Assembly: GCA_036378315.1 (NCBI GenBank)
Contig: DASUWU010000066.1
Coordinates: 1 to 64,000, forward strand
From: CALAED01 sp036378315
Lineage (GTDB): Bacteria > Actinomycetota > Actinomycetes > Streptosporangiales > Streptosporangiaceae
Direction of reading: 5' to 3'
Length of the DNA: 64,000 bases
Shown: positions 24,997 through 34,017 of the stretch, piece by piece
Position numbering within the stretch: the stretch's first letter is position 1
Layout: the number at the start of each line of letters is the position of its first letter
Position numbers and translations under genes: made by a program
The notes under the pieces: generated by a model
What the model was told of the DNA's origin: nothing
Seen by the model: only the letters and a program-made list of their open reading frames with translations
Database searches by the model: none

Positions 24997-25026
24997 GCGC
25001 ACGTGGGCGCACGTGGGCGCACTGGG
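24997..25026. repeat. Three 10-bp direct repeats
   Basis: GCGCACGTGG is present twice (24997-25006, 25007-25016), followed by GCGCACTGGG (25017-25026). The repeats sit just upstream of the candidate GntR operator and contain CACGTG cores. They could be extra regulator sites or slippage products. Confidence 0.5.
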
Positions 25027-25119
25027 CGTGCGTCTTGCCCACGTCCTCGCGCCCGCGACGCGGGCGAGCAGCCCCGGCCCGCCCTCCGGGTCAGCCCGCG
25101 TCGCCGCGCCAGGCGCCGG

Positions 25120-25578
25120 TCAGCTCGCCGGGTCGAAGAAGGGGGAGGATGCCACGCCGTGGCCGGCGGTTCCCTGGCGAGGTGCCTGGCGAGGTCCCTG
25201 GCCGCCCGCCGGCGCCTGGGCCGCGGCGCGCGGGGATCCAGCGACCGGGGTCTGCTCGCGCCGGGCCCGGGCCAGTTCGCGCTGCAGTTGCTGCTTTTCC
25301 ATGGCCAGCGTCGTGAGGGACTCTTCGTGCTCGTCGCGCAGGTCGCGAAGCTCCCGCCGGACGCGCGCGGCGCGGCTCGCGCCGACCGCGGTCACGATCA
25401 CGCCGGCCATGAAGACCATGGCGACGACGACCCCGGCCACGAAGACCTGCCACAGGGCGGTGATGCCGGGAATGGTGTTGTCGAGGACGGATAGCTTCGC
25501 GGTCGCGGTGTTGTCCAGTACGATGCCCGCGCCCGCGGTCACTGCGAGGGCGGCGACGGCGAGTCCGAGAAAGATCAT
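25120..25578 (-). CDS. Small two-helix membrane protein with coiled coil
   Basis: The 152-residue protein has a first hydrophobic helix (about 2-22), a second (about 46-68), and then a basic, charged helix predicted to coil (about 70-115: VRRELRDLRDEHEESL, EKQQLQRELARARREQ). The tail is Gly/Ala/Pro-rich. The layout recalls LapA-type membrane proteins, but I cannot assign it. The ATG at 25578 follows GAGAGGAG. It lies between the helicase gene and the catabolic operon on the same strand. Confidence 0.75.
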   Translation of the reverse strand: MIFLGLAVAALAVTAGAGIVLDNTATAKLSVLDNTIPGITALWQVFVAGVVVAMVFMAGVIVTAVGASRAARVRRELRDLRDEHEESLTTLAMEKQQLQRELARARREQTPVAGSPRAAAQAPAGGQGPRQAPRQGTAGHGVASSPFFDPAS

Positions 25579-25679
25579 CGGAGGGTCTCCTCTCCCGTTG
25601 CGGGGTCCGGAAGATCTAGGGCTGCGCCCGGAGACTAGCGAGAAAAGCCGCAGGTCGCCACGTTTCGGGCGCTTTGGTC

Positions 25680-28013
25680 TCACGCTGTGGGAAGCGGGCG
25701 CAACAGAACGTCCAGCAGATCGAGCGCGCCGCGCTTCGACAGCGGCTCGTTGCCGTTGCCGCACTTGGGCGACTGGATGCACGACGGGCAGCCGGACTCG
25801 CACTCGCACGCGGCGATCGCCGCCCGGGTGGCGCGCAGCCAGTCGGCGGCCCTGGCATACCCGCGTTCGGCGAAGCCCGCGCCGCCCTCGTGCCCGTCGT
25901 ACACGAACACGGTGAGCAGCCCGGTGTCGGGGTGCAACGCCGTCGACACCCCGCCGATGTCCCACCTGTCGCAGGTCGCGAACAACGGGAGCAGGCCGAT
26001 CGAGGCGTGCTCGGCGGCGTGCGCCGCGCCCGCGAGATCGGGCTCGGCCACCGGCGCCGCGGCGAGCTGGGCGGGGGAGAGGGTCCACCACACCGCCCGC
26101 GTGCGCAGCGTCCTGGGCGGCAGGTCGAGCGGCTTCTCGCCGAGGATCTCGCCCGTCTGCAGCCGGCGCATCTGGTACGCCACGACCTGCCGGGTCACCT
26201 CCACCGTGCCGAAGCACAACGCCGCCTCTCCCCACGACGACGAGCGCAGCGTCTCGAGGATCGCGATGTCGGTGATGTCGCGTGCCGTGGTCGAGTAGTC
26301 GGGCTCGGCCGCGGTCACCAGCGCGACCGAGTCGTCCAGGTCGAGCGTGTCCACCACGTACGACTCGCCCTGGTGAAGGTAGACGGCGCCCTCGTGCACG
26401 GTGGTGTGCGCCGACGGCTCGTCCACCGTGCCGAGCAGCCGCCCGGTCCGCGCCTCCACGACCTGCACCGGCGCGCCGCCGGCGCCGCGGATGTCGGCGA
26501 GGTCGGCGGCCCGGTCGCGCGGGCGGGTCCAGTACCAGCCCGTCGCCCGGCGGCGCAGCAGCCCGCGCCGCACCAGATCGGGCACGAGGTCGGTCGCGGC
26601 CGGTCCGAACAGCGCCAGGTCGTCCTCCACCAGCGGCAGCTCGGCCGCGGCCGCGCACAGGTGCGGTTCGAGCACGTACGGGTTGTCGGGGTCGAGCACG
26701 GTCGCCTCGACCGGGTTGCCGAAGATGGCCGACGGGTGGTGGACGAGGTAGGTGTCCAGCGGGTCGTCGCGGGCGACCAGCACCGCCAGCGCGTCCTGGC
26801 CCGCGCGCCCGGCCCGGCCGGCCTGCTGCCACAGCGAAGCCCGGGTGCCCGGCCAGCCACAGATGATCACCGCGTCCAGCCCGGTGACGTCCACGCCGAG
26901 TTCGAGCGCGTTCGTCGTGGCGAGCCCGACCAGCGACCTGGACCGCAGCGCGGCCTCCAGCGCCCGGCGCTCCTCGGGCAGGTAGCCGGCCCGGTACGCG
27001 GCCACCTGCCCGGCCAGCGGCGGCGCGGCCTCCGCGAGCGCGCGGCGGGCGTTCAGCGCGACCGCCTCCGCGCCGCGCCTGGACCGTACGAAGGCCAGCG
27101 TCTGCACGCCGTCCACCACGAGATCGGCGAGGAGGCCGGCGGTCTCGGCCGTCGCCGTGCGCCGCACCGGCGCGCCGCGTTCGCCGCGCAGCTCGGTCAG
27201 CGGCGGTTCCCACAGCGCGAACTCGGTCGCGCCGCGCGGCGAGGCGTCGTCGCCGACCGCGGCGACCGGCAGCCCGGTCAGCCGCCCGGCCGTCTCGCCG
27301 GGATCGGCCGTCGTGGCCGAGGCCAGGATGAACACCGGCGCCACCCCGTACCGCGCGCAGATCCGCCGGAACCGGCGCAGCACCGCGGCGACGTGCGAGC
27401 CGAACACGCCCCGGTAGCCGTGCGCCTCGTCCACGATGACGTAGCGCAGCCGGCGCAGGAACGCCTTCCAGCGGGCGTGCGTGGGCAGCAGGGACCTGTG
27501 CAGCATGTCGGGGTTGGTGAGCACGTAGTTCGCGTGCTGGCGGATCCAGGTCCGCTCGTCCATCGGCGTGTCGCCGTCGTACGTCGCGGCCCGCAGCCGC
27601 GCCAGCCGCAGCCCCCGCAACACCCGGAGCTGGTCGGCGGCCAGCGCCTTCGTCGGCGCGAGGTACAGGACCGTCCCCCCGTCGGCGCCCTCGTCGAGCA
27701 CCGCGGCCAGCGACGGCAGCAGGTAGGCCAGCGACTTTCCGGACGCCGTGCCGGTGGCGATGATCACTGATGTGCCGTCGCGCGCGAGCGACGCGGCCGC
27801 CGCCTGGTGCTCCCAGGGCGCCTCGATCCCGTCCAGCGCGAGCCGGTCGATGACGAGCGGCGGCACCCACGCGGGCCAGCTCGCGTGCCGGCCCGGGCGC
27901 GCCGGGACGATCTCGACGTGGGTGACCCTGGCCCGCCGCGCCGGATCGGCGACGAGGCGGCTCAGGGCGGCGTTGGTTGCGGCTGACGGAGACACAGGTT
28001 TCCAGTCTGACAT
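25680..28013 (-). CDS. DEAD/DEAH-box helicase with DUF1998 zinc cluster (MrfA-like)
   Basis: The 777-residue superfamily 2 helicase has a Walker A box near 85-94 (ATGTASGKS), motif Ia APTKALA, DEAH at 195-198 (VDEAHGYRG), motif III ASATT, and motif VI-like QQAGRAGRAG. The last 45 residues carry a four-cysteine set, CECESGCPSC then PKCGNGNEPLSKRGALDLLD. This C-terminal layout is that of the Hrq1/MrfA family, which repairs DNA crosslinks such as those of mitomycin. In Streptomyces the gene next to bldG encodes a helicase of this kind, and the same order is seen here. Confidence 0.9.
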   Translation of the reverse strand: MSDWKPVSPSAATNAALSRLVADPARRARVTHVEIVPARPGRHASWPAWVPPLVIDRLALDGIEAPWEHQAAAASLARDGTSVIIATGTASGKSLAYLLPSLAAVLDEGADGGTVLYLAPTKALAADQLRVLRGLRLARLRAATYDGDTPMDERTWIRQHANYVLTNPDMLHRSLLPTHARWKAFLRRLRYVIVDEAHGYRGVFGSHVAAVLRRFRRICARYGVAPVFILASATTADPGETAGRLTGLPVAAVGDDASPRGATEFALWEPPLTELRGERGAPVRRTATAETAGLLADLVVDGVQTLAFVRSRRGAEAVALNARRALAEAAPPLAGQVAAYRAGYLPEERRALEAALRSRSLVGLATTNALELGVDVTGLDAVIICGWPGTRASLWQQAGRAGRAGQDALAVLVARDDPLDTYLVHHPSAIFGNPVEATVLDPDNPYVLEPHLCAAAAELPLVEDDLALFGPAATDLVPDLVRRGLLRRRATGWYWTRPRDRAADLADIRGAGGAPVQVVEARTGRLLGTVDEPSAHTTVHEGAVYLHQGESYVVDTLDLDDSVALVTAAEPDYSTTARDITDIAILETLRSSSWGEAALCFGTVEVTRQVVAYQMRRLQTGEILGEKPLDLPPRTLRTRAVWWTLSPAQLAAAPVAEPDLAGAAHAAEHASIGLLPLFATCDRWDIGGVSTALHPDTGLLTVFVYDGHEGGAGFAERGYARAADWLRATRAAIAACECESGCPSCIQSPKCGNGNEPLSKRGALDLLDVLLRPLPTA

Positions 28014-28249
28014 CGAGGGCAGATTAGGGAGATACTGCGACGGGCGTTGACGCCTGGCCTCACTCCGGTCCCACCCACGCGGCAGTCGCTCGACCTGGCG
28101 ATTTCGTGTAAACGCGGCGCCAGAGCGTGGTTGAATCGCGTCCGGGGTTTGGCTCGCCCGACCCCGATCGCGCTGGCGGTCGCCGTGCCCGGCGGCCGAG
28201 GATCGCGACCGTCGGCCGAGATCGCAACGAGGTAGGCGCTGGAGGATAT

Positions 28250-28603
28250 GTGGACCTGAAGGTGAACGACTACACCACGGACGACGGCCTGACCGTCATC
28301 AACGTGGAGGGGGAGATCGACGTCTACACCGCGCCGAAACTCCGCGAGAAGCTCATCGACCTGGTCAACAAGGGCAAGTTCCACCTCCTCGTGGACATGG
28401 AGAAGGTCGAGTTTCTCGATTCGACCGGGCTCGGCGTGCTGGTGGGCGGCCTGAAGCGGGTGCGGGCGCACGACGGTTCCCTCGAGCTCGTCTGCACTCA
28501 GGAGCGCATCCTGAAGATCTTCCGGATCACCGGGCTGACCAAGGTGTTCGGTATCCACGACTCGATCCAGGAAGCTCAGGAAAAGCGCAAGGGCCAGAAG
28601 TAG
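28250..28603 (+). CDS. bldG: BldG-type anti-anti-sigma factor
   Basis: The 117-residue STAS protein is very close to Streptomyces BldG as I remember it: GEIDVYTAPKLRE, MEKVEFLDSTGLGVLVGGLKRVRAHDGSLELVC, ERILKIFRITGLTKVF. Ser58 in DSTGLG is the expected phosphorylation site. The start is GTG (28250), with GGAGGA three bases before it, as in other bldG genes. It binds and sequesters anti-sigma factors, controlling development and stress sigma factors. It is followed after 26 nt by its usual partner gene and divergent from the helicase gene. The synteny strengthens the assignment. Confidence 0.95.
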   Translation: MDLKVNDYTTDDGLTVINVEGEIDVYTAPKLREKLIDLVNKGKFHLLVDMEKVEFLDSTGLGVLVGGLKRVRAHDGSLELVCTQERILKIFRITGLTKVFGIHDSIQEAQEKRKGQK

Positions 28604-28629
28604 GGGCCGCTCCCGAGGAGCCCATCGAC

Positions 28630-29169
28630 ATGGCGACGGTCGAGTTGGCGTTCAGCCCGCTGCCGGTCCACGTCCGTACGGCGCGGTTGATCGTTACCGC
28701 GGTGGCCCGCCGCAGCGGCGTCGAAGAGGCGCTGCTCGACGAGGTACGGCTGGCCGTCGGTGAGGCATGTTCGCGCGCCGTGGAGGCGCACCGGTTGCAC
28801 TGCCCCGACCGGCCCGTACGGCTGGAGTTGCGGGACGACAACAACCGATTCGAAGTCGTGGTGAACGACACCGCGTCGAACGGGAAGCCGGCCGGCTGGG
28901 AAGAGACACCGCCGGCCCCGCCGGCCGGCACGCCCGTTCCCGGTGCGGCCGCCGACGCCGCCGTGGACCCGGACGCCGCGCCGGGCGCTGCCGGCGAGGT
29001 CGTCCCCGGCGACGCCGTGCCCGGCGACGTGGGTCCGGTCGGCGACGACCCCGACTCGCTCGGCCTCGCCGTGATCTCCGGTCTCGTCGATGACGTGGAG
29101 ATCGCCCCGACGCCCGACGGTACGCAGATCCGCATGGGGTGGCCGGTCGCGACCAACGGCAAGGGCTGA
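28630..29169 (+). CDS. Anti-sigma factor-like ATPase-fold protein, BldG partner
   Basis: The 179-residue protein has a GHKL/RsbW-type fold: TARLIVTAVARRSGVEEALLDEVRLAVGEAC in the first half and DSLGLAVISGLVDDVEI at the end. The ATP-binding N box normally reads E-x3-N-A; here it is EACSRAV, so the Mg-ligand Asn is Arg. The G1 box is also poor, so it probably binds partners without acting as a kinase. An Ala/Pro/Asp-rich insertion of about 45 residues (93-137) separates the two halves. The corresponding Streptomyces gene (SCO3548 as I recall) is described as a BldG-interacting anti-sigma factor. Confidence 0.85.
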   Translation: MATVELAFSPLPVHVRTARLIVTAVARRSGVEEALLDEVRLAVGEACSRAVEAHRLHCPDRPVRLELRDDNNRFEVVVNDTASNGKPAGWEETPPAPPAGTPVPGAAADAAVDPDAAPGAAGEVVPGDAVPGDVGPVGDDPDSLGLAVISGLVDDVEIAPTPDGTQIRMGWPVATNGKG

Positions 29170-29362
29170 CCCGCACAGGGTTGGCACGGCCCGCGGGCGC
29201 CGCAGGGCCCACACTCCATGATCCCCGCGCGGGCGGCGCCGGCCACACCCGACGTACGGGCGGCCACGAAACGCCGGCGGCGGCGGAGAACGCCGTGATC
29301 CCCAACGACCAGGGCCGGCTGGTCCCGTTGCCCCCGATATCCGGTGTCCAGCGACGTGTAGA

Positions 29363-29414
29363 CCGCTTTGACCTGGGGAAATAGCCATTGATCCAATATA
29401 GAGGTCAAAAGCGG
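29363..29414. promoter_or_regulatory. Long inverted repeat upstream of hppA
   Basis: CCGCTTTGACCT (29363-29374) and AGGTCAAAAGCGG (29402-29414) are complementary except for one extra base, with a 27-bp AT-rich spacer. It could be a double operator or, if transcribed, a stem-loop. It lies 114 bp before the hppA start. Confidence 0.45.
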
Positions 29415-29466
29415 GCGACATTGAGATCACGTTTTCATGCCATGTGCATCAAGGAATCGAGCAGAC

Positions 29467-29496
29467 TTCTAATTCCCGCAGGGGCCTGCGTAGACT
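29467..29496 (+). promoter_or_regulatory. Candidate hppA promoter
   Basis: The -10 box TAGACT (29491-29496) matches the actinobacterial consensus well. TTCTAA 18 bp upstream (29467-29472) is a weak -35. The spacer contains the dyad GCAGG-GG-CCTGC (29478-29489). The predicted start leaves about 25 nt before the ATG. Confidence 0.4.
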
Positions 29497-29527
29497 CCCG
29501 GGCACTATTGCCTGTCGAGGAGGACGG

Positions 29528-31912
29528 ATGTCTGGGCTTCCCCTGTCAAGCCCGGCCGGCAGCGAAGTTGTAGATCTTGGCGGCGGCGACCTCGTTTTGG
29601 TCGTCGTCGTCGGCGTGATCGCTCTACTCGCGCTGGCCGTCGCTGCGGGACTCGTACGAGAGGTGCTGGCCGCGGGGCAGGGCACCGAGAAGATGCAGGA
29701 CATCGCGCGGGCCGTGCAGGAGGGCGCGGGGGCGTACCTCAAACGGCAGTTCCGCACGGTGGCGGTCTTCGTCGTTCTGATCCCGTTCCTGCTGGCGTTG
29801 CTGCCCGCGGATTCCACCGGGGTCCGGGTGGGCCGGTCGATATTCTTCGTGATCGGAGCGCTGTTCTCGGCGACCACCGGCTTCGCTGGGATGTGGCTGG
29901 CCGTCCGCGGCAACGTCCGGGTGGCGGCGGCGGCCCGCGAGGACGGCGAGCGGCGGGCGATGCGCATCGCGTTCCGCACCGGCGGCGTGGCCGGGATGTT
30001 CACCGTCGGCCTCGGTCTCTTCGGCGCGGCCGTGGTCGTGCTGGCCTACAAGGGCGACGCGCCCGGCGTGCTCGAGGGCTTCGGGTTCGGCGCCGCGCTG
30101 CTCGCCATGTTCATGCGTGTCGGCGGCGGCATCTTCACCAAGGCGGCCGACGTGGGCGCCGACCTCGTCGGCAAGGTCGAGCAGGGCATCCCGGAAGACG
30201 ACCCGCGCAACGCGGCGACCATCGCCGACAACGTGGGCGACAACGTCGGCGACTGCGCCGGCATGGCGGCCGACCTGTTCGAGTCCTACGCGGTGACGCT
30301 GGTCGCCGCGCTCATCCTGGGCAAGGTCGCCTTCGGTACGGACGGGCTCGTGTTCCCGCTGATCGTTCCCATGATCGGCGTGGTCACCGCGGTCATCGGC
30401 ATCTTCGCGGTCGCGCCGCGCGCCCGCGACAGGTCGGGCATGAGCGCGATCAACCGGGGCTTCTTCATCTCCGCCGTGATCTCGGCCGTGCTGGTCGCGG
30501 TCGCGTCGTTCCTCTATCTCCCGTCGTCCTTCGCCGACCTGCACGGGGTCGCCTCCGGCATCAGCGGCGACTCGCGCCTCGCCGACGTCGACCCGCGCTG
30601 GGTCGCGATCGGCGCCGTGCTCATCGGCATCGTGCTGGCCAGCGCCATCCAGCTGCTCACCGGCTACTTCACCGAGACCACGCGCAAGCCGGTCAAGGAG
30701 GTCACCGAGAGCGCCCGCACCGGCCCGGCGACCGTCATCCTGTCCGGCATCTCGGTGGGCCTCGAGTCCGCCGTCTACTCCGCGCTGGTGATCGCCGCCG
30801 CCGTGTACGGCGCGTTCCTGCTCGGCTTCGGCAACACCACCGTCGCGCTGTTCGCGGTGGCGCTGGCCGGCACCGGGCTGCTGACGACCGTGGGCGTCAT
30901 CGTCTCCATGGACACGTTCGGCCCGGTCTCCGACAACGCGCAGGGCATCGCCGAGATGTCCGGCGACGTCGAGGGCGAGGGCGCCCGCGTGCTGGAACAC
31001 CTCGACGCCGTCGGCAACACCACGAAGGCGATCACCAAGGGCATCGCGATCGCGACCGCCGTACTGGCCGCGACCGCCCTGTTCGGCTCGTTCCGTACGA
31101 CGGTCGTGAGCGCGCTGGCCGGCGCGTCAGCGGACGCGAGGGGGGCGCTCGGCTCGTTCGCCACCTTCAGCCTCTCGATCGACTCGCCGAACGTGCTGAT
31201 CGGCTTGATCATCGGGGCGGCCGTGGTCTTCCTGTTCTCGGGCCTGGCCATCATGGCCGTCGGCCGGGCGGCGGGACGCGTCGTGCTCGAGGTGCGCGAG
31301 CAGTTCCGCAGCAAGCCCGGGATCATGGACTACAGCCAGAAGCCCGACTACGACCGCGTGGTCGACATCTGCACGCGCGACGCGCAGCGGGAGCTGGCCA
31401 CCCCGGGCCTGCTCGCGATCATGACGCCGATCGCGGTCGGCTTCGCGCTCGGGTACGCGCCGCTCGGCGCCTACCTGGGCGGCGCGATCGCGGCCGGCGT
31501 GCTCATGGCCGTGTTCCTCTCCAACTCGGGTGGCGCGTGGGACAACGCCAAGAAGCTCGTCGAGGAGGGCAACCTCGGCGGCAAGGGCTCGGAGGCGCAC
31601 GGCGCGACCGTCATCGGCGACACGGTCGGCGACCCGTTCAAGGACACCGCGGGCCCCGCCATCAACCCACTGATCAAGGTGATGAACCTGGTGTCGCTGC
31701 TGATCGCGCAGGCGGTCGTCACGTACGCCGACAACACGTGGCTGCGGGTCGGCGTGACCGTGCTCGCCGTCGGCGTGGTCGTCACGGCCATCATCGTCTC
31801 CAAGCGCCGGGCCAGCTCGCTGGGCCCGGCCGAGGAGCCGGCCGAGGACGACACGGCCGGCCCGGGCACCGGAGCCGGCACCTCGGGCAAGGAGACGCTG
31901 ACCACGCCCTGA
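29528..31912 (+). CDS. hppA: Membrane proton-translocating pyrophosphatase
   Basis: This 794-residue, roughly sixteen-helix enzyme couples pyrophosphate hydrolysis to H+ export. Catalytic signatures are complete: GGGIFTKAADVGADLVGK, DDPRNAATIADNVGDNVGDCAGM and NSGGAWDNAKK, then GDTVGDPFKDTAGP. The motif GNTTKAITKG has Lys and Thr at the two positions that separate the K+-independent class from the K+-dependent one (Ala and Gly/Ala), so it should not need potassium. The ATG at 29528 follows GAGGAGGA. A strong terminator follows. The C-terminal tail is Gly/Pro/Glu-rich. The Streptomyces gene order bldG - anti-sigma - hppA is kept. Confidence 0.97.
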   Translation: MSGLPLSSPAGSEVVDLGGGDLVLVVVVGVIALLALAVAAGLVREVLAAGQGTEKMQDIARAVQEGAGAYLKRQFRTVAVFVVLIPFLLALLPADSTGVRVGRSIFFVIGALFSATTGFAGMWLAVRGNVRVAAAAREDGERRAMRIAFRTGGVAGMFTVGLGLFGAAVVVLAYKGDAPGVLEGFGFGAALLAMFMRVGGGIFTKAADVGADLVGKVEQGIPEDDPRNAATIADNVGDNVGDCAGMAADLFESYAVTLVAALILGKVAFGTDGLVFPLIVPMIGVVTAVIGIFAVAPRARDRSGMSAINRGFFISAVISAVLVAVASFLYLPSSFADLHGVASGISGDSRLADVDPRWVAIGAVLIGIVLASAIQLLTGYFTETTRKPVKEVTESARTGPATVILSGISVGLESAVYSALVIAAAVYGAFLLGFGNTTVALFAVALAGTGLLTTVGVIVSMDTFGPVSDNAQGIAEMSGDVEGEGARVLEHLDAVGNTTKAITKGIAIATAVLAATALFGSFRTTVVSALAGASADARGALGSFATFSLSIDSPNVLIGLIIGAAVVFLFSGLAIMAVGRAAGRVVLEVREQFRSKPGIMDYSQKPDYDRVVDICTRDAQRELATPGLLAIMTPIAVGFALGYAPLGAYLGGAIAAGVLMAVFLSNSGGAWDNAKKLVEEGNLGGKGSEAHGATVIGDTVGDPFKDTAGPAINPLIKVMNLVSLLIAQAVVTYADNTWLRVGVTVLAVGVVVTAIIVSKRRASSLGPAEEPAEDDTAGPGTGAGTSGKETLTTP

Positions 31913-31935
31913 TCCTCAGATGCCCATCCCCGGCG

Positions 31936-31967
31936 AAGGGCCGGTGACACAGGTCACCGGCCCTTTT
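31936..31967 (+). terminator. Rho-independent terminator of hppA
   Basis: A perfect 13-bp stem (31936-31948 with 31953-31965) closes on the loop ACAG and ends in TTTT at 31964-31967. It begins 24 bp after the hppA stop codon. Confidence 0.9.
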
Positions 31968-31981
31968 GCCACACTAGGGGG

Positions 31982-32158
31982 ATGACTGAGCCAGCTGCGC
32001 CCATCGAGAGCGACGAGGAACGCGGCCACGGGGTGGCCGGTCCGGCCTTGAGCCGCACGCCGACGTCCGGGGCCAAGGGCTTCGCGGTCATCCTCGGCGT
32101 GATGCTGGGGATCATCGGCCTGCTCTGGCTGATCGCCACGCTGGTCGCCCCGCACTGA
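31982..32158 (+). CDS. Small single-helix membrane protein
   Basis: A 58-residue ORF begins ATG right after CTAGGGGG. The first 33 residues are acidic and polar (MTEPAAPIESDEERGHG). A single hydrophobic helix follows (about 35-55: GFAVILGVMLGIIGLLW) and ends in APH. Codon third positions are almost all G/C, as in real genes here. It lies 16 nt before the SixA-like gene. Family unknown. Confidence 0.65.
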   Translation: MTEPAAPIESDEERGHGVAGPALSRTPTSGAKGFAVILGVMLGIIGLLWLIATLVAPH

Positions 32159-32174
32159 GCGGCCTGGGGGCACC

Positions 32175-32651
32175 ATGGGCACCCTGATCGTCCTCAGGCA
32201 CGCCAAGGCGGCGCACGGCCTCGGCATGGCCGACGCCGACCGGCCGCTCACCGGGCGGGGGCAACGCGACGCCGAGGCCGCGGGCCGGCACCTGCGCGAC
32301 CTCGGCCTGGCGCCGGCACTCGTGCTCTGCTCGCCGGCCACCCGGACCAGGCAGACGCTGGACGGGCTGCGGCTCGGACCCGAGTCGAAGGTGTCCTACG
32401 AGCCGCGGATCTACGACAACGACGTCGACCTGCTCGTCGAACTCGTCAGGGCGACCGGGGGTGACGCCGGGTCGTTGCTGCTCATCGGCCACAACCCGAG
32501 CCTGCACCAGCTGGTCGTCGACCTCGGCGCGACCGATGTGGACCACTTCCCCACCAGCGCCTGTGCCGTGCTCGCCGTCGACGGACCCTGGTCCGACCTG
32601 ACCCAAGGCGCCGCCGCGCTGTCGTCGTACTGGACGCCGAAGCTCGGCTGA
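32175..32651 (+). CDS. SixA-like histidine phosphatase
   Basis: This 158-residue histidine-phosphatase-superfamily protein has the catalytic LRHAKAAH at residues 7-14, the arginine in SPATRTRQT, and the second histidine in IGHNPSLH. The short length and the RHAKA motif (not RHGE) place it with SixA phosphohistidine phosphatases. E. coli SixA dephosphorylates His phosphotransfer or PTS proteins; the target here is unknown. The start ATG follows a G-rich stretch, 16 nt after the small membrane ORF. Confidence 0.88.
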   Translation: MGTLIVLRHAKAAHGLGMADADRPLTGRGQRDAEAAGRHLRDLGLAPALVLCSPATRTRQTLDGLRLGPESKVSYEPRIYDNDVDLLVELVRATGGDAGSLLLIGHNPSLHQLVVDLGATDVDHFPTSACAVLAVDGPWSDLTQGAAALSSYWTPKLG

Positions 32652-32714
32652 GCGGCCACCTTCCGGCACGGCCGCCCCGGGCCGGTGGGCCGCCCCGGGC
32701 CGGTGGCGTACGGG

Positions 32715-33917
32715 TCAGCCGGCGGCATCCTCCGCGTCGGCCGCCTCGACCTCCTCGCGCGAGATGCCGAGCAGGAACAAGATCGCGTCCATGTGGGGCA
32801 CGTTGACCGCGGTGTCGGCGACCTGCCTGAGCATCGGCTTGGCGTTGAAGGCGATGCCGAGACCCGCCGCCTTGATCATGTCCAGATCGTTCGCGCCGTC
32901 GCCGATCGCGACCGTCTGGCTGATCGGCACCCCGGCGTCGGCGGCGAACCGGCGCAGCGCCGTGGCCTTGGCGGCCCGGTCGATGATGGGCCCGGTGAGC
33001 CGCCCGGTCAGCTTGCCATCGACGATCTCGAGCGTGTTCGCGGCGGCGTAGTCGATGCCGAGGTCGGCCATCAGCGCGTCGGTGACCTGGGTGAAGCCGC
33101 CGCTGACGATCGCGAACTTGTAGTCGAGCCGCTTGAGCGTGCGGACGAACGTACGGGCGCCGGAGGCCAGCTCGACGGAGCGGCGCACGTCGTCGATCAC
33201 GCCGGCGTCGAGACCGGCCAGCAGGGCCACCCGCTCGCGCAGCGATGCCTCGAAGTCGAGCTCGCCGCGCATCGCCGCCCCGGTGATCTCGGCGACCTTC
33301 TCGGCGCACCCCGCCCGTACGGCGAGCAACTCGATGACCTCACCCTTGATCAAGGTGGAGTCGACGTCCATGACGATGAGCCGCTTGGCCTTGCGGTGGA
33401 GGCCGGCGCGCTGCACCGCGACGTCGACCTGCTGCGCGACGGCCTCGGTGGCCAGCGCGGCGCCGAGCTCGTCCGGGTCGGCGCCGGACACCTCGAGCTC
33501 GATACAGGTGACCGGATAGGCGGCGAGCCGTTCGATGCGGTCGATGTTCGCCCCGTACGCGGCGATCCGCCCGGCGATCCCGGCCATGGCGGCGGGCAGC
33601 AGCGGGCTGCCGAGCACGGTCACGTGCAGCCGGCCGCCCCGTCGTGGTGGGCGCTTGTCCCTGCCCGTGGACAGCTCGATCTCCATGTCCAGGTCGGCGG
33701 CGACCCGCTCGGCCGCTGTCCAGACCCGGCCAACGTCGGTGCCCGAGCCGTACCCGACCAGCACGCCGAGCACGAGCCGGCCGCGGATCACGACCTGCTC
33801 GACGTCGACCACCGCGATCGGGAACCGGCTGAGCGTGCCGAACAGGCGCGACGTCACCCCTGGCCGGTCGCGGCCGGTGAGCGTGATGAGCAGCGTACGC
33901 TGCGTGGAGCTGTTCAT
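32715..33917 (-). CDS. serB: Phosphoserine phosphatase with N-terminal ACT domains
   Basis: The 400-residue protein carries two ACT-type domains (about 7-85 and 97-170). The HAD phosphatase domain follows, with the nucleophile D184 and acid D186 in VMDVDSTLI, the motif II serine in FAIVSGGFTQ, and GDGANDLDMIKAAG for Mg2+. It performs the last step of serine synthesis. The ACT regions suggest allosteric control by an amino acid, as in mycobacterial SerB2. The ATG at 33917 begins MNSSTQRTLLIT; codons upstream do not match the family. Confidence 0.95.
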   Translation of the reverse strand: MNSSTQRTLLITLTGRDRPGVTSRLFGTLSRFPIAVVDVEQVVIRGRLVLGVLVGYGSGTDVGRVWTAAERVAADLDMEIELSTGRDKRPPRRGGRLHVTVLGSPLLPAAMAGIAGRIAAYGANIDRIERLAAYPVTCIELEVSGADPDELGAALATEAVAQQVDVAVQRAGLHRKAKRLIVMDVDSTLIKGEVIELLAVRAGCAEKVAEITGAAMRGELDFEASLRERVALLAGLDAGVIDDVRRSVELASGARTFVRTLKRLDYKFAIVSGGFTQVTDALMADLGIDYAAANTLEIVDGKLTGRLTGPIIDRAAKATALRRFAADAGVPISQTVAIGDGANDLDMIKAAGLGIAFNAKPMLRQVADTAVNVPHMDAILFLLGISREEVEAADAEDAAG

Positions 33918-34017
33918 GCCGAACACCACGGTACTGGTCCCGGGTGAACGAACACGTCGCCGGGCCACCTGGCCGATCGGGCACCTCGGCCCCCGCTCGG
34001 CGAGGTGCCCGCGCGGC

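Larger units (their letters stand above)
29170..29527. other. Intergenic region before hppA, 358 bp
   Basis: The first 170 bp are GC-rich without a gene I can support. From 29330 on the DNA is AT-richer and contains a long imperfect inverted repeat (29363-29414) and a candidate promoter (29467-29496). The length and structure suggest that hppA is regulated independently of bldG. Confidence 0.5.

Noticed and set aside
24997..25026. Direct repeats as a CRISPR or iteron array
   Set aside because: Only three 10-bp units without spacers, next to a promoter; no cas or replication genes are present.
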